NCBI RefSeq assembly: GCF_003313245.1
Contig: NZ_QJSD01000013.1
Span: 6,757 to 70,756 of the forward strand
DNA: 64,000 nucleotides
DNA from: Primorskyibacter marinus
GTDB lineage: Bacteria > Pseudomonadota > Alphaproteobacteria > Rhodobacterales > Rhodobacteraceae
Direction: 5' to 3'
The notes under the pieces are model-generated. The model was not told the origin of the DNA. It did no database searches and saw only the letters and a list, made by a program, of their open reading frames with translations. This document shows, piece by piece, positions 18,086 to 27,427 of this stretch. The position numbers and the translations under genes are program-made. How positions within the stretch are numbered: the stretch's first letter is position 1; every line of letters starts with the position of its first letter.

Positions 18086-21021
18086 AGGACTTCATCATCC
18101 CCACATCCATCCACGATGACCGTGACATGGGCACCAAGGCCAAGCAGGGCGCGCCCGTCACACTGACAATCGACGGGTTTGAGGTGACGGTGCCTGAGGG
18201 CACATCCGTCATGCGCGCGGCTGCCGAGGCGGGCATTCAGGTGCCCAAGCTCTGCGCGTCGGACAATCTGGAGGCTTGGGGGTCCTGCCGTCTCTGCGTG
18301 GTCGAGATCGAGGGTCGCCGCGGTACGCCCGCATCCTGCACGACGCCGGTGGCCGAGGGCATGGCCGTCACGACGCAAGGTGCCAAGGCCAAGAAGATCC
18401 GCAAAGGCGTGATGGAGCTTTATATCTCGGATCATCCGCTGGATTGCCTGACCTGTAGCGCCAATGGCGATTGCGAATTGCAGGATATGGCTGGTGCTGT
18501 CGGCCTGCGCGATCAGCGGTTTGAGTCGGGGCGCAATCACTACGACCCCTTGGGCATCGGCACACTGGCGGCTGGTGACATCCGCGCGCGCGCACGTCCC
18601 GGCGCTGGCGATCTGGGGAACCCCGAATACATCCCCAAGGACCAATCCAATCCCTATTTCACCTATGATCCCAGCAAATGCATCGTGTGTTCGCGCTGCG
18701 TGCGGGCCTGCGAGGAAGTGCAGGGAACCTTCGCGCTGACCATCGAGGGACGCGGATTCGAAAGCCGGGTTTCGGCGGGTATGACCGGCGATGATTTCAT
18801 GGCCTCCGATTGCGTCAGCTGCGGCGCCTGCGTGCAGGCTTGTCCCACGGCGTCACTGCAAGAAAACTCGATCATCGAGTTGGGCACGCCCGAACGTTCG
18901 GTCATCACGACCTGCGCATATTGCGGCGTCGGCTGTTCGTTCAAGGCCGAGTTGAATGGAGACGAGCTGGTTCGCATGGTGCCCTACAAGCACGGCAAGG
19001 CCAATCGCGGGCATAGCTGCGTCAAGGGCCGCTTTGCCTATGGCTATGCCAATCACAAGGACCGCATCCTGAACCCGATGATCCGCGACTCGATTGAAGA
19101 GCCGTGGCAGGAGGTCAGCTGGGACGAGGCGCTGACCTTTGCGGCGCAGCGGATGCGCGGGCTTCAGGACAAGCACGGCAAGAAATCCATCGGCGTCATC
19201 ACCTCCAGCCGCTGCACCAACGAGGAAACCTATCTGGTGCAGAAACTGACCCGCGCGGTATTTGGCAACAACAATACCGACACCTGCGCGCGTGTGTGCC
19301 ATTCGCCCACGGGCTATGGCCTTGGCCAGACCTTTGGAACCTCGGCGGGTACGCAGGATTTCGACTCGGTCGAGGATACGGACGTCATCATCCTGATCGG
19401 GGCCAACCCGACCGACGCGCATCCCGTCTTTGCCAGTCGGATGAAAAAGCGTTTGCGCGAAGGTGCCAAGATCATCGTGATCGACCCGCGCAAGATTGAT
19501 CTGGTCCGCTCTGCTCATATCGAGGCATCGCACCACCTGCCATTGCGCCCCGGCACCAACGTTGCCGTCGTCTCGGCCATTGCCCATGTGATCGTGACCG
19601 AAGGGCTGATGGATCAGGATTTCATCCGCGGGCGCTGCGACTGGGAGGAGTTCAGCGAATATGCCGAATTCATCAGCGACACGCGCCACAGCCCGGAATC
19701 GACCGAATTGCTCACCGGCGTGCCTGCCGCCGACCTGCGCGAGGCCGCGCGCCTCTTTGCCACCGGCGGCAATGGCGCGATCTATTACGGGCTCGGCGTG
19801 ACCGAACACAGCCAAGGGTCGACCACGGTGATCGGCATTGCCAACCTTGCCATGCTGACCGGCAATGTCGGCCGCAAGGGCGTGGGTGTGAACCCGCTGC
19901 GCGGACAGAACAACGTGCAAGGGTCCTGCGACATGGGATCTTTCCCGCATGAGTTGCCCGGTTATCGCCATGTCAAGAATGACGATGTGCGCGATATCTA
20001 CCAAGAAGTCTGGGGCGTTCAGATCGACAATGAGCCGGGCCTGCGCATCCCCAACATGCTGGATGCCGCCGTGGAGGGTACGTTCAAGGGGCTTTACTGC
20101 CAGGGCGAGGATATCCTGCAATCCGACCCCGATACCAAGCATGTCGCCGCCGGCCTTGCCGCGATGGAATGCGTCATCGTGCATGACCTTTTCCTCAATG
20201 AGACGGCGAATTATGCGCATGTGTTTCTGCCCGGATCGACCTTCCTCGAAAAGGACGGCACCTTCACGAATGCCGAACGGCGCATCAACCGCGTGCGCGA
20301 GGTGATGAAGCCGCTCAATGGCTATGCCGATTGGGAGGTGACGCAGCTCTTGGCCAATGCCATGGGGGCGGGCTGGCACTATACCCATCCCGGCCAGATC
20401 ATGGACGAGATCGCGCGGACCACCCCCAGCTTTGCCGGCGTGTCCTATGACGTGCTGGAAGAGAAGGGATCGGTCCAGTGGCCCTGCAACGAGGCGCACC
20501 CGGATGGCACGCCGCTGATGCATGTCGATGGCTTCATGCGCGGCAAGGGGCGGTTCATCGTCACCGAATATGTCGCGACCGAGGAAAAATCCGGCCCCCG
20601 CTTCCCCCTCTTGCTGACCACGGGGCGCATCCTGTCGCAATATAACGTGGGCGCGCAGACGCGGCGCACCGCCAATAGCGAATGGCATCACGAGGATCTG
20701 CTGGAGATTCATCCGCATGACGCCGAAGTCAGGGGTATCAAGGACGGGCAGTGGATCAAGCTCGCGTCCCGCTCGGGCGAGACGACGCTGCGGGCGCAGA
20801 TCTCGGAGCGGATGTCGCCGGGGGTGGTGTACACGACCTTCCACCATCCCGACACGCAGGCCAATGTCATCACCACCGATTACTCGGACTGGGCCACCAA
20901 CTGCCCCGAATACAAGGTGACGGCGGTGCAGGTCTCGAATTCCAACGGGCCGACCGACTGGCAGGAGGCGTATAACGCGCAGGCGGCAAAATCGCGCCGT
21001 ATCCTGCCCGCGGCGGAATAG
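18082..21021 (+). CDS. fdsA: formate dehydrogenase alpha subunit FdsA (Mo-bis-MGD)
   Basis: 979 residues. Order: [2Fe-2S] domain (KLCASDNLEAWGSCRLC near 55-75), NuoG-type His/Cys cluster (HPLDCLTCSANGDCELQ), two ferredoxin-type [4Fe-4S] sites (CIVCSRCVRAC and CVSCGACVQAC), the molybdopterin-domain cluster (CAYCGVGCSF), then the bis-MGD domain. The metal ligand is cysteine, C406 in RVCHSPTGYGLG, followed by His407; it is not selenocysteine. The conserved RGQNNVQGSCDMG lies near 612. It oxidises formate to CO2 in the cytoplasm with FdsB and FdsG. Confidence 0.97.
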   Translation: MKDFIIPTSIHDDRDMGTKAKQGAPVTLTIDGFEVTVPEGTSVMRAAAEAGIQVPKLCASDNLEAWGSCRLCVVEIEGRRGTPASCTTPVAEGMAVTTQGAKAKKIRKGVMELYISDHPLDCLTCSANGDCELQDMAGAVGLRDQRFESGRNHYDPLGIGTLAAGDIRARARPGAGDLGNPEYIPKDQSNPYFTYDPSKCIVCSRCVRACEEVQGTFALTIEGRGFESRVSAGMTGDDFMASDCVSCGACVQACPTASLQENSIIELGTPERSVITTCAYCGVGCSFKAELNGDELVRMVPYKHGKANRGHSCVKGRFAYGYANHKDRILNPMIRDSIEEPWQEVSWDEALTFAAQRMRGLQDKHGKKSIGVITSSRCTNEETYLVQKLTRAVFGNNNTDTCARVCHSPTGYGLGQTFGTSAGTQDFDSVEDTDVIILIGANPTDAHPVFASRMKKRLREGAKIIVIDPRKIDLVRSAHIEASHHLPLRPGTNVAVVSAIAHVIVTEGLMDQDFIRGRCDWEEFSEYAEFISDTRHSPESTELLTGVPAADLREAARLFATGGNGAIYYGLGVTEHSQGSTTVIGIANLAMLTGNVGRKGVGVNPLRGQNNVQGSCDMGSFPHELPGYRHVKNDDVRDIYQEVWGVQIDNEPGLRIPNMLDAAVEGTFKGLYCQGEDILQSDPDTKHVAAGLAAMECVIVHDLFLNETANYAHVFLPGSTFLEKDGTFTNAERRINRVREVMKPLNGYADWEVTQLLANAMGAGWHYTHPGQIMDEIARTTPSFAGVSYDVLEEKGSVQWPCNEAHPDGTPLMHVDGFMRGKGRFIVTEYVATEEKSGPRFPLLLTTGRILSQYNVGAQTRRTANSEWHHEDLLEIHPHDAEVRGIKDGQWIKLASRSGETTLRAQISERMSPGVVYTTFHHPDTQANVITTDYSDWATNCPEYKVTAVQVSNSNGPTDWQEAYNAQAAKSRRILPAAE

Positions 21022-21025
21022 CGCC

Positions 21026-21850
21026 ATGAGCGCGCCGCGACTCAGCTATAGCGTGCCGGGCGTCAACGTCCGGCATGACGGACTGCACGACATACGGCGC
21101 AGCCTGCCGGAAGAGACGCCCGTCGCGCTGGTCTTTGACGGGACCACTGCGGCAGTGATGATGGCCAGCCCCGATAATATTCAGGATTTCGCCATGGGAT
21201 TTGCTCTCACCGAGGGGTTCATCAGCGGCCTCGCGGATGTGACCGACTTTGAAATCGTTGCGCATGAGTTGGGCATCGAGGCGCGGTTCTGGCTGGCGTC
21301 CGAGCGGGCCGAGGCGGTGCGCCGGCGCCGACGCAGCATGCTGGGGCCGGTGGGCTGCGGTCTGTGCGGGATTGACAGTCTCGAGCAGGCCATCCGCCCC
21401 CTTCCTATCCTTCCTGCCGGGCGAACGCGTCTCTGTCAGGCGGCCATCGCCGGTGCCAGCGAGGCACTGCGCGCGCATCAGCCGCTGCATGATCAGACCC
21501 GCGCGGTCCATGCGGCAGGCTTTGTCGGGCCGGAGGGCGATATCGTGCTGATGCGCGAGGATGTCGGGCGGCACAACGCGCTGGACAAACTCATCGGTGC
21601 GCTATCGCGCGGCGGGATCGACCCTGCGAGCGGGGCCATCGTGCTGACCTCACGCGTGTCGGTCGAGATGGTGCAAAAAACCGTCATCGCCGGATGCCCC
21701 GTGCTGATCGCCGTATCGGCACCTACTGCGCATGCCTTGCGGCTGGCCGAGGGGGCGGGGTTGACGCTGGTCGCCTTCGCGCGCGGCGGCAGTTTCGACA
21801 TCTACGCGCATCCCGAACGTATCCAGACAGGAGCCTGCCATGCAGCCTGA
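21026..21850 (+). CDS. fdhD: formate dehydrogenase accessory sulfurtransferase FdhD (FdsC)
   Basis: 274 residues of the FdhD family, which passes sulfur to the molybdenum cofactor of formate dehydrogenase and inserts it. The active Cys pair is in GCGLCGIDSLEQA (about 111-123). GFALTEGFI and EDVGRHNALDKLIG, with TSRVSVEMVQK, are family blocks. Four bases after fdsA, and overlapping fdsD at its end. Confidence 0.94.
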   Translation: MSAPRLSYSVPGVNVRHDGLHDIRRSLPEETPVALVFDGTTAAVMMASPDNIQDFAMGFALTEGFISGLADVTDFEIVAHELGIEARFWLASERAEAVRRRRRSMLGPVGCGLCGIDSLEQAIRPLPILPAGRTRLCQAAIAGASEALRAHQPLHDQTRAVHAAGFVGPEGDIVLMREDVGRHNALDKLIGALSRGGIDPASGAIVLTSRVSVEMVQKTVIAGCPVLIAVSAPTAHALRLAEGAGLTLVAFARGGSFDIYAHPERIQTGACHAA

Positions 21851-22058
21851 CAAACTCGTCATGATGGTCAACCAGATCGCCACCTATTTCAAGACCCAGC
21901 CCGGCACCGATCAGGCCGAGTGTGTCGCCGCCCATATCAATGATTTCTGGGAGCCACGGATGCGAACGACGCTGTCACAATATTACGAGGACGGCGGCAC
22001 CGGCCTGTCAGACCTTGCGAAAGAAGCGATGGCTTTCCTGCGAGTGCCTGCGGACTGA
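21840..22058 (+). CDS. fdsD: formate dehydrogenase delta subunit FdsD
   Basis: 72 residues. Small helical protein beginning DKLVMMVNQIATYFKTQP and containing HINDFWEPRMR, both typical of FdsD, which is needed for assembly or stability of the Fds complex. It starts 11 bases before the end of fdhD and is the last gene of the operon. Confidence 0.92.
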   Translation: MQPDKLVMMVNQIATYFKTQPGTDQAECVAAHINDFWEPRMRTTLSQYYEDGGTGLSDLAKEAMAFLRVPAD

Positions 22059-22935
22059 ACTTGCGAGCCCGCCGGATCTGTCCAAACGCTATATCGGTGA
22101 AAAATATCGCTCCACAATATCTTGTGTCTGGCGGGCCAGAGCGTTCCCAAGTCTCTATGATCGCATGATGTAGACCGGCGCTCGCTATTGCAGAAGTGGA
22201 CTTTGCGCCGCAGCGACCAATGGTGCCGCGATTGCCGGGGCCAGAGCCGCCCATAGGCGCGCAGGGCGCAATAACGTCATCAGAAGGGGCGCAAAACGAA
22301 CTCTACAGTCAGGCCCGTGTCCGTTTCCCGCGTCATCACAGGCCGCAGAAAAGCGTCTCGAAGCCGCCAGTCATGACGTCTCAGCATCCAACACTTTGTG
22401 CTCAGGCCAGCCCAATGCATCTGCGGCGATACTCAAACCACAGGCCGTCGGACATCAGCCTTTCAAACAACCAGTATACTGAAGTGCCAGCGCGGCGCTG
22501 ATGTCTGGACCTGGAGGGTGGATTGCAGGGCAAACAATGCCAAGACTTCAACTTCCCGCCGTCGCATCGAAACGCAAAGCCTGAACCAAGGGTCGGATCA
22601 TCGGTCGGAAACGTCCGTTCTTGCCGCAATAGGTCTGGGCGATCCGTGCGCGGCTCGAACCGGCACGCAACCTGCACGATCTTGTACTGTTCAACGTCGG
22701 CATGAAATGACCGAAATTCGACAGCTAAAGACCGAATGGGACAGTGCCCTATGAAAGCGCCATCCTCGCAAATGCTGATCGTGGATGATGTGCGTGACGA
22801 CCGCAAGCCGTTTGGTCAGTATCTGGACAAGCCGATAATCGAGGCGATGCCGCGCGCCCCGCTTTGATCGCCGATGCCACACAGCGCAGAAGAAGCCATG
22901 CCAGTTTGCGATGAAAGACACTTGAATTGCGATTT
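22059..22935. other. long intergenic region between fds and ars operons, no gene recognised
   Basis: About 880 bases without a convincing gene. Several frames of 60-130 codons are open on both strands but read as low-quality protein and match nothing I know. The region looks like decayed sequence, possibly of former genes. The right edge becomes AT-rich before the ArsR operator. Confidence 0.4.
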
Positions 22936-22959
22936 ATATATCTATACTACATGATATAT
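22936..22959 (+). promoter_or_regulatory. candidate ArsR operator overlapping the arsR start codon
   Basis: Inverted repeat ATATATC (22936-22942) and GATATAT (22953-22959) with a 10-base spacer. The right arm covers the ATG at 22958, so bound ArsR would block both transcription and initiation. The surrounding 30 bases are strikingly AT-rich for this genome. Confidence 0.5.
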
Positions 22960-23287
22960 GGATAAGATTGACGCACTCGACGCCTTTGCCGCCCTCAGCC
23001 AGTCCACCCGGCTCGACGCGTTCCGCCTGCTGATCAAGGCCGGCGGCGCGGGCATGTCGGCGGGCGATATCGGCGAGACCCTCGGGGTACGCCAGAACAC
23101 CATGTCGGCCAATTTGGGTGTTCTTGCCCGGTCCGGTCTGATCCGTAGCGCGCGGGAAGGACGCAGTATCCGCTATTTCGCCGATATGGACGGAATGCGC
23201 GGCCTGCTGGCGTTTCTGATGGAGGATTGCTGCGGCGGACGTCCCGAACTGTGCCAGCCGGTCATCAACGAACTCGCCTGCTGTTAG
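22958..23287 (+). CDS. arsR: ArsR-family arsenic-responsive repressor
   Basis: 109 residues. The winged helix runs from FAALSQSTRLDAFRLLIKAG to ARSGLIRSAREGRSIRYFAD (about 8-80). Cys residues sit only at the C-terminus: DCCGGRPELC and the final ACC. C-terminal Cys pairs bind As(III) in several alphaproteobacterial ArsR proteins. It heads the ars operon and has a palindrome over its start codon, which fits autoregulation. Confidence 0.92.
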   Translation: MDKIDALDAFAALSQSTRLDAFRLLIKAGGAGMSAGDIGETLGVRQNTMSANLGVLARSGLIRSAREGRSIRYFADMDGMRGLLAFLMEDCCGGRPELCQPVINELACC

Positions 23288-23296
23288 GAGACTTTC

Positions 23297-23392
23297 ATGG
23301 CCACCGAGCCCCACAACGTTCTATTTGCCCGCACCCACAATACCGCCCGGTCGATCATTGCGGAAGCGATCATGAACCCGATGGCCGACTGA
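23297..23392 (+). pseudogene. remnant of a low-molecular-weight-phosphatase type arsC
   Basis: 31 codons with a ribosome site (TTAGGAG) and the start of a thioredoxin-coupled ArsC: PHNVLFARTHNTARSIIAEA. In the working enzyme the loop is VLFLC-GNSARS; here the catalytic Cys is Arg and the frame stops at codon 32 of about 140-170. It is non-functional. The glutaredoxin-type ArsC further down would do the reduction instead. Confidence 0.75.
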
Positions 23393-23415
23393 TTCCGAAA
23401 TCCTGAGAGTTTGAC

Positions 23416-24483
23416 ATGACCGATACATCGCTTCCCGCTGCTGCGGGTCTGGGACCCTTCGAGCGTTGGCTGTCCGTCTGGGTGGCGCTTGCCATCGGGG
23501 CGGGACTGCTGCTGGGCAATCTTTTTCCGAGCCTCTTCGGTGCCCTGGCCGCACTGGAGGTTGCCTCTGTCAATCTGCCCGTGGCGGTGCTGATCTGGGC
23601 GATGGTCTATCCGATGATGGTGAATGTGGATTTCAGCTCCCTCGCCCGCGTCGGGGACAGGCCGAAAGGGCTGGTTGTCACGCTGGTGGTGAACTGGCTG
23701 ATCAAACCCTTCACTATGGCGGCGCTTGGCGTGCTGTTCTTCGAGCACGTCTTCGCCGGGCTGATCCCGCCGGGCGATGCGCAGGCCTATCTTGCGGGCG
23801 TGATCCTGTTGGGGGCCGCGCCCTGCACCGCGATGGTGTTCGTCTGGTCGAACCTGACGCGCGGCGACGCGACCTATACGCTTGTGCAGGTCAGTGTGAA
23901 CGACGTGGTGATGGTGTTCGCCTTCGCCCCCATCGTGGCCTTTCTGCTGGGAGTGACGGATATTGTCGTGCCTTGGGACACGCTGCTTCTGTCGGTCGGC
24001 CTCTACGTCATGCTGCCGCTGCTGGCGGGGTACTTGACCCGCCGGAACATGGTTGCCAAGGGGGGCGAGGCGGCGGTGGATGCGTTCAAGGCCCGTGTGC
24101 AGCCTTTCTCGATCTTCGGGCTGCTGGTGACGGTGGTCTTGCTGTTTGGCTTTCAGGGCGAGGTCATCTTGGAGCGCCCGCTTGTCATCGCTCTGATCGC
24201 GGTGCCGCTGCTGATCCAGTCCTACAGCATCTTTTTTGTCGCTTACGGTGCGGCGCGGGCGTGGCGCATCCCGTTCAACGTCGCCGCGCCCTGCGCCATG
24301 ATCGGCACGTCCAACTTCTTCGAACTGGCCGTGGCCGTCGCCATCAGCCTGTTCGGGCTTGGCTCGGGGGCAGCACTGGCCACGGTGGTCGGCGTGCTGG
24401 TGGAAGTGCCGGTGATGCTGTCTCTCGTCGCCTTCGCCAACCGGACGAAACACTGGTTTCCTGCGGACGAGGGCGCGTCGTGA
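23416..24483 (+). CDS. arsB: ACR3-family arsenite efflux permease
   Basis: 355 residues with ten hydrophobic segments, the ACR3 family pattern. The catalytic Cys lies in [15 protein letters not shown] (about 136-150), and the typical [12 protein letters not shown] follows; near the end, [16 protein letters not shown] and a Glu in FFELA. It expels arsenite driven by membrane potential. The name arsB is often used for this gene, though it is ACR3, not the E. coli ArsB type. The GTG of arsC overlaps its stop. Confidence 0.94.
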   Translation: MTDTSLPAAAGLGPFERWLSVWVALAIGAGLLLGNLFPSLFGALAALEVASVNLPVAVLIWAMVYPMMVNVDFSSLARVGDRPKGLVVTLVVNWLIKPFTMAALGVLFFEHVFAGLIPPGDAQAYLAGVILLGAAPCTAMVFVWSNLTRGDATYTLVQVSVNDVVMVFAFAPIVAFLLGVTDIVVPWDTLLLSVGLYVMLPLLAGYLTRRNMVAKGGEAAVDAFKARVQPFSIFGLLVTVVLLFGFQGEVILERPLVIALIAVPLLIQSYSIFFVAYGAARAWRIPFNVAAPCAMIGTSNFFELAVAVAISLFGLGSGAALATVVGVLVEVPVMLSLVAFANRTKHWFPADEGAS

Positions 24484-24902
24484 GCATCGTCATCCATCAC
24501 AACCCCGAATGCGGCACCTCGCGCAACGTGCTGGCGATCATCGAGGCGTCGGGCGCAACGCCGGTGGTGATCCCCTATCTTGAAACCGGCTGGACCCGCC
24601 CCCAGCTTCTGGGGCTGTTCGCGGCCGCCGGCCTGACACCCCGCACCGCGCTGCGGACAACAAAATCCCCGGCGGCTGAGTTGGGGCTGCTCGATCCGTC
24701 GGTCAGCGACGACGCGATCCTTGCCGCGATGCTGGACCACCCCGTTCTGGTCAACCGTCCCATCGTCTGTTCACCCAAGGGCGTGCGCCTGTGCCGTCCG
24801 AGCGAGACGGTGCTCGACCTGCTGGGCAACCTGCCGCCGGGCCCAATGGAGAAAGAGGATGGCACGCCACTGATCGACGCGGAAGGAAATCGCCTTGCCT
24901 GA
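24480..24902 (+). CDS. arsC: glutaredoxin-dependent arsenate reductase ArsC
   Basis: 140 residues, starting at GTG inside the acr3 stop. Catalytic Cys is in [16 protein letters not shown] (about residue 11). Conserved substrate Args are in [10 protein letters not shown] and [18 protein letters not shown]. It reduces arsenate to arsenite for export by ACR3. Typical length for the ArsC family. Confidence 0.93.
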   Translation: MSIVIHHNPECGTSRNVLAIIEASGATPVVIPYLETGWTRPQLLGLFAAAGLTPRTALRTTKSPAAELGLLDPSVSDDAILAAMLDHPVLVNRPIVCSPKGVRLCRPSETVLDLLGNLPPGPMEKEDGTPLIDAEGNRLA

Positions 24903-25605
24903 CACACCGAACCTAGACGAAAGCCATTTCGCGCCAATCGACGCGAAGCGTTTGCTGCCAACGGAACGCGCAACACACGCCCCCCGCATCCTGCTGCTTT
25001 ACGGCTCCCTGCGGGAGCGTTCCTTCAGTCGGCTGATGACGGAAGAGGCCGCCCGCATCCTGAGGCGGTTCGGGGCTGAAACACGCACCTATCGGCCTTC
25101 TGGTCTGCCCTTGCCGGACGACGCGGACGCCGATCATCCCAAGGTGCAGGAGCTGCGGGATCTGGTTGCCTGGTGCGAAGGCATGGTCTGGTGTTCGCCA
25201 GAGCGCCACGGCGCGATGACCGGCATCATGAAAACCCAGATAGACTGGATACCGCTTTCTCTCGGCGGCGTACGTCCGACGCAAGGAAAGACGCTGGCTG
25301 TCATGCAGGTCAGCGGCGGATCGCAAAGCTTCAACGCCGTGAATCAACTCCGTATCCTTGGCCGCTGGATGCGCCTGCTGACCATCCCGAACCAATCCTC
25401 CACCCCGAAGGCGTTTCAGGAGTTCGATGACGCGGGCCGCATGAAGCCCTCGCCGTTCTACGACCGGATGGTCGATGTCATGGAAGAGCTGATGAAGTTC
25501 ACGCTTCTGACACGCGACGGAAAAACCTACCTGCTCGATCGCTACAGCGAGCGGAAGGAAAGCGCCGCGGACCTGTCAAAGCGGGTGAACCAGAAAGCGA
25601 TCTGA
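24895..25605 (+). CDS. arsH: ArsH, NADPH-dependent FMN oxidoreductase
   Basis: 236 residues. The start is TTG at 24895, inside the end of arsC. Flavodoxin-like fold: [17 protein letters not shown] (FMN phosphate loop), then [24 protein letters not shown] and [16 protein letters not shown], all diagnostic of ArsH. ArsH oxidises trivalent organoarsenicals and reduces quinones or metals in various bacteria. It is the last gene of the operon. Confidence 0.94.
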   Translation: MPDTPNLDESHFAPIDAKRLLPTERATHAPRILLLYGSLRERSFSRLMTEEAARILRRFGAETRTYRPSGLPLPDDADADHPKVQELRDLVAWCEGMVWCSPERHGAMTGIMKTQIDWIPLSLGGVRPTQGKTLAVMQVSGGSQSFNAVNQLRILGRWMRLLTIPNQSSTPKAFQEFDDAGRMKPSPFYDRMVDVMEELMKFTLLTRDGKTYLLDRYSERKESAADLSKRVNQKAI

Positions 25606-26198
25606 CCGCATTTCAATACGCGGCAGAGCCAGAGCTGCTCTTCAGGGCTGCCGCTCCTCCCCATCGCCCATCTGCCTCTGCCCGTGCCGCTGTATTCAAG
25701 ACCGGTGGCGTATGCCTTTGGGGGGCAACGGTGAAGGCCTGAACAGATCATCCGGGCCTCGCGCTGACGCCGGGGGTGCGTAACACGCACCTGATTGTCA
25801 TGTAGAAACTGCATGTAAGTTCCGAGGTCGCATTGAACGGGATCGCGCCCCTTGCCTTGGTGCAGGCAATTGCTGAGATGTTTCCATGACAGTGAAAAGC
25901 TCTGGCGTCGATGTTTCTGCCCTCGGATGCCGCCTCGGCCCATCGACCTTACGATATGGATCGGTGCAGTGCTGGCCGTCGTCGTCGGCACCAAGAATTG
26001 CAGATGATCGCTTCCACCGGCACCAGCGGGTCTTGCTTCCGTCGGTCATATCGCGGGTTTTCGAGGGGCCCAGCCTTACGCGTCCTGTGCTGTCTCTGAA
26101 CAAGTCCGATCGCAGCGGTATCGCGCAATACCAGGCGCGGCATTGTGGCGGCGGGGGGCAAAGGCGATCATGTCACCGGACTGATCAAGGAGATTGAT
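25606..26198. other. intergenic region with operator, upstream of the hydrolase/BKACE operon
   Basis: About 590 bases between arsH and the GTG at 26199. No frame resembles a known protein. The notable element is the palindrome GGTAT-N6-ATACC at 26117-26132, 67 bases before the first gene of the aromatic operon; the rest appears to hold nothing recognisable. Confidence 0.45.
26117..26132 (+). promoter_or_regulatory. candidate LysR operator GGTAT-N6-ATACC (copy 1)
   Basis: GGTAT at 26117-26121 and ATACC at 26128-26132, spacer CGCGCA. The same arms with the same spacing occur at 32565-32580 in the other promoter of the aromatic cluster. The arms resemble the half-sites of CatM/BenM-type regulators (ATAC and GTAT). 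Role inferred from repetition and position. Confidence 0.5.
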
Positions 26199-26573
26199 GT
26201 GCTCGAACGAATTAAAGCGATGCAACAGGCGCTGGCCCGGACGCCGCATCTTGTCAGGCTGGGGCGGCTGTTTTCCGAAACGGTGCTACTCCAGGTGGAC
26301 GAGGCGGAATACTATCTTCACTTCGACAAGGGCGAGCTTGTCACCATAGAGCCCGGTCCCAGCCGCAAGATAGCATGGTGCTTTGCCATCCGGACCGACG
26401 CCGCGGCGCTGCGGGCCTATTGGACAGCGCGGCCAACGCCCGGTTTCCACGACCTGTTCGGTCTGGTCAAGATCGACCGGGCAAGGATCGACGGTGACAT
26501 TCTGTGCTTGGTCAAGAACCTGCGCTTCTTCAAGGAATTCCTCTCCCTCGGACGCGAGGAGGTGCCGGCATGA
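26199..26573 (+). CDS. small SCP2-like protein in the aromatic cluster
   Basis: 124 residues from GTG at 26199. AAGGAG at 26188-26193 sits five bases upstream and fixes the start; an ATG two bases earlier is out of frame. The middle and end (FDKGELVTIEPGPSRKIAWC, then FGLVKIDRARIDGD, LCLVKNLRFFKEF) resemble the SCP2 sterol-carrier fold, a hydrophobic-ligand binding domain. It overlaps the hydrolase gene by four bases. It does not look like a muconolactone isomerase. A binding or regulatory role for an aromatic intermediate is only a guess. Confidence 0.55.
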   Translation: MLERIKAMQQALARTPHLVRLGRLFSETVLLQVDEAEYYLHFDKGELVTIEPGPSRKIAWCFAIRTDAAALRAYWTARPTPGFHDLFGLVKIDRARIDGDILCLVKNLRFFKEFLSLGREEVPA

Positions 26574-27427
26574 GCATTGAACCCATCACCGGACGCTATG
26601 CGACCGTCGAGATCGAGGGCCGCGCCCAGCGGATCTATTTCGAAGAGGCCGGTTCGGGCCGCCCCGTGTTGTGCCTGCACACGGCGGGTGCCGACACCCG
26701 TCAATGGCGCCACCTGATGAACGATGCCGCGGTGACCCAAGACCATCGGCTGATCGCTTTTGACATGCCTTGGCATGGCAAGTCGCTGCCTCCCCAGGGT
26801 TTTGAGCGCGAGGAATACCTGCTGACCACCGAGACCTACATCGCCACGGTGCTGGCCGTTTGCGAGGCGCTTGGGCTGGAGCGTCCCATTCTTGCCGGAT
26901 GCTCCATGGGCGGGCGGATCGCCTTGCAATTGGCGGCCCTGCATCCCGACCGTTTTGCCGGGTTCATTGCCATTGAGGCATCGGATTTCCAGCCCGCCTG
27001 GTATGACATCGACTGGTTCGACCGGCCCGACGCGCATGGCGGGCAGATGGGGGCGGCGCTGGTATCCGCGAATATTTCTCCCTATGCCCCCGACGCCGAG
27101 CGCTGGAATACGCTCTGGATGTTCATGGCCAGCGGGCCGGGCGTGTTTCGCGGCGACCTGAGCTTTTACACCCGTGACGACAGCCTGATCGGACGGCTGG
27201 CGCGGATCGACACCAGCCAGACCCCGGTGCATCTGCTGGTCGGCGCCTATGACCTGACCTGTACCCCGGAAGACGCGGAACGCACCGCAGCGGCGATCCA
27301 CGGGGCGACCTGCACCGTCATGGACGAACTCGGCCACTTCCCGATGAGCGAACACCCCGAGGGGTTTCGGCCCTTCTTCATCGACGCCCTCGCGCGGATG
27401 ACGGCAGGCAAGGAGGTCGCGGCATGA
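26570..27427 (+). CDS. alpha/beta hydrolase (candidate enol-lactonase)
   Basis: 285 residues, alpha/beta hydrolase fold: oxyanion block LCLHTAGADTRQW (about 34-46), nucleophile Ser in AGCSMGGRIALQLA (near 112), acid in VGAYDLTC and catalytic His in LGHFPMSEHP near 258. In ortho-cleavage pathways such an enzyme (PcaD-like) opens 3-oxoadipate enol-lactone; the pairing with BKACE and the nearby ring-cleavage genes supports this, but substrate identity is inference. Coupled to both neighbours by ATGA overlaps. Confidence 0.75.
   Translation: MSIEPITGRYATVEIEGRAQRIYFEEAGSGRPVLCLHTAGADTRQWRHLMNDAAVTQDHRLIAFDMPWHGKSLPPQGFEREEYLLTTETYIATVLAVCEALGLERPILAGCSMGGRIALQLAALHPDRFAGFIAIEASDFQPAWYDIDWFDRPDAHGGQMGAALVSANISPYAPDAERWNTLWMFMASGPGVFRGDLSFYTRDDSLIGRLARIDTSQTPVHLLVGAYDLTCTPEDAERTAAAIHGATCTVMDELGHFPMSEHPEGFRPFFIDALARMTAGKEVAA

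Noticed and set aside
19283-19300. Possible selenocysteine formate dehydrogenase
   Set aside because: The codon at the metal ligand is TGC (Cys 406), with no in-frame TGA.
18853-21027. A 724-codon open frame antisense to fdsA
   Set aside because: fdsA is certain from its cluster motifs; the antisense frame has no motif and no ribosome site.
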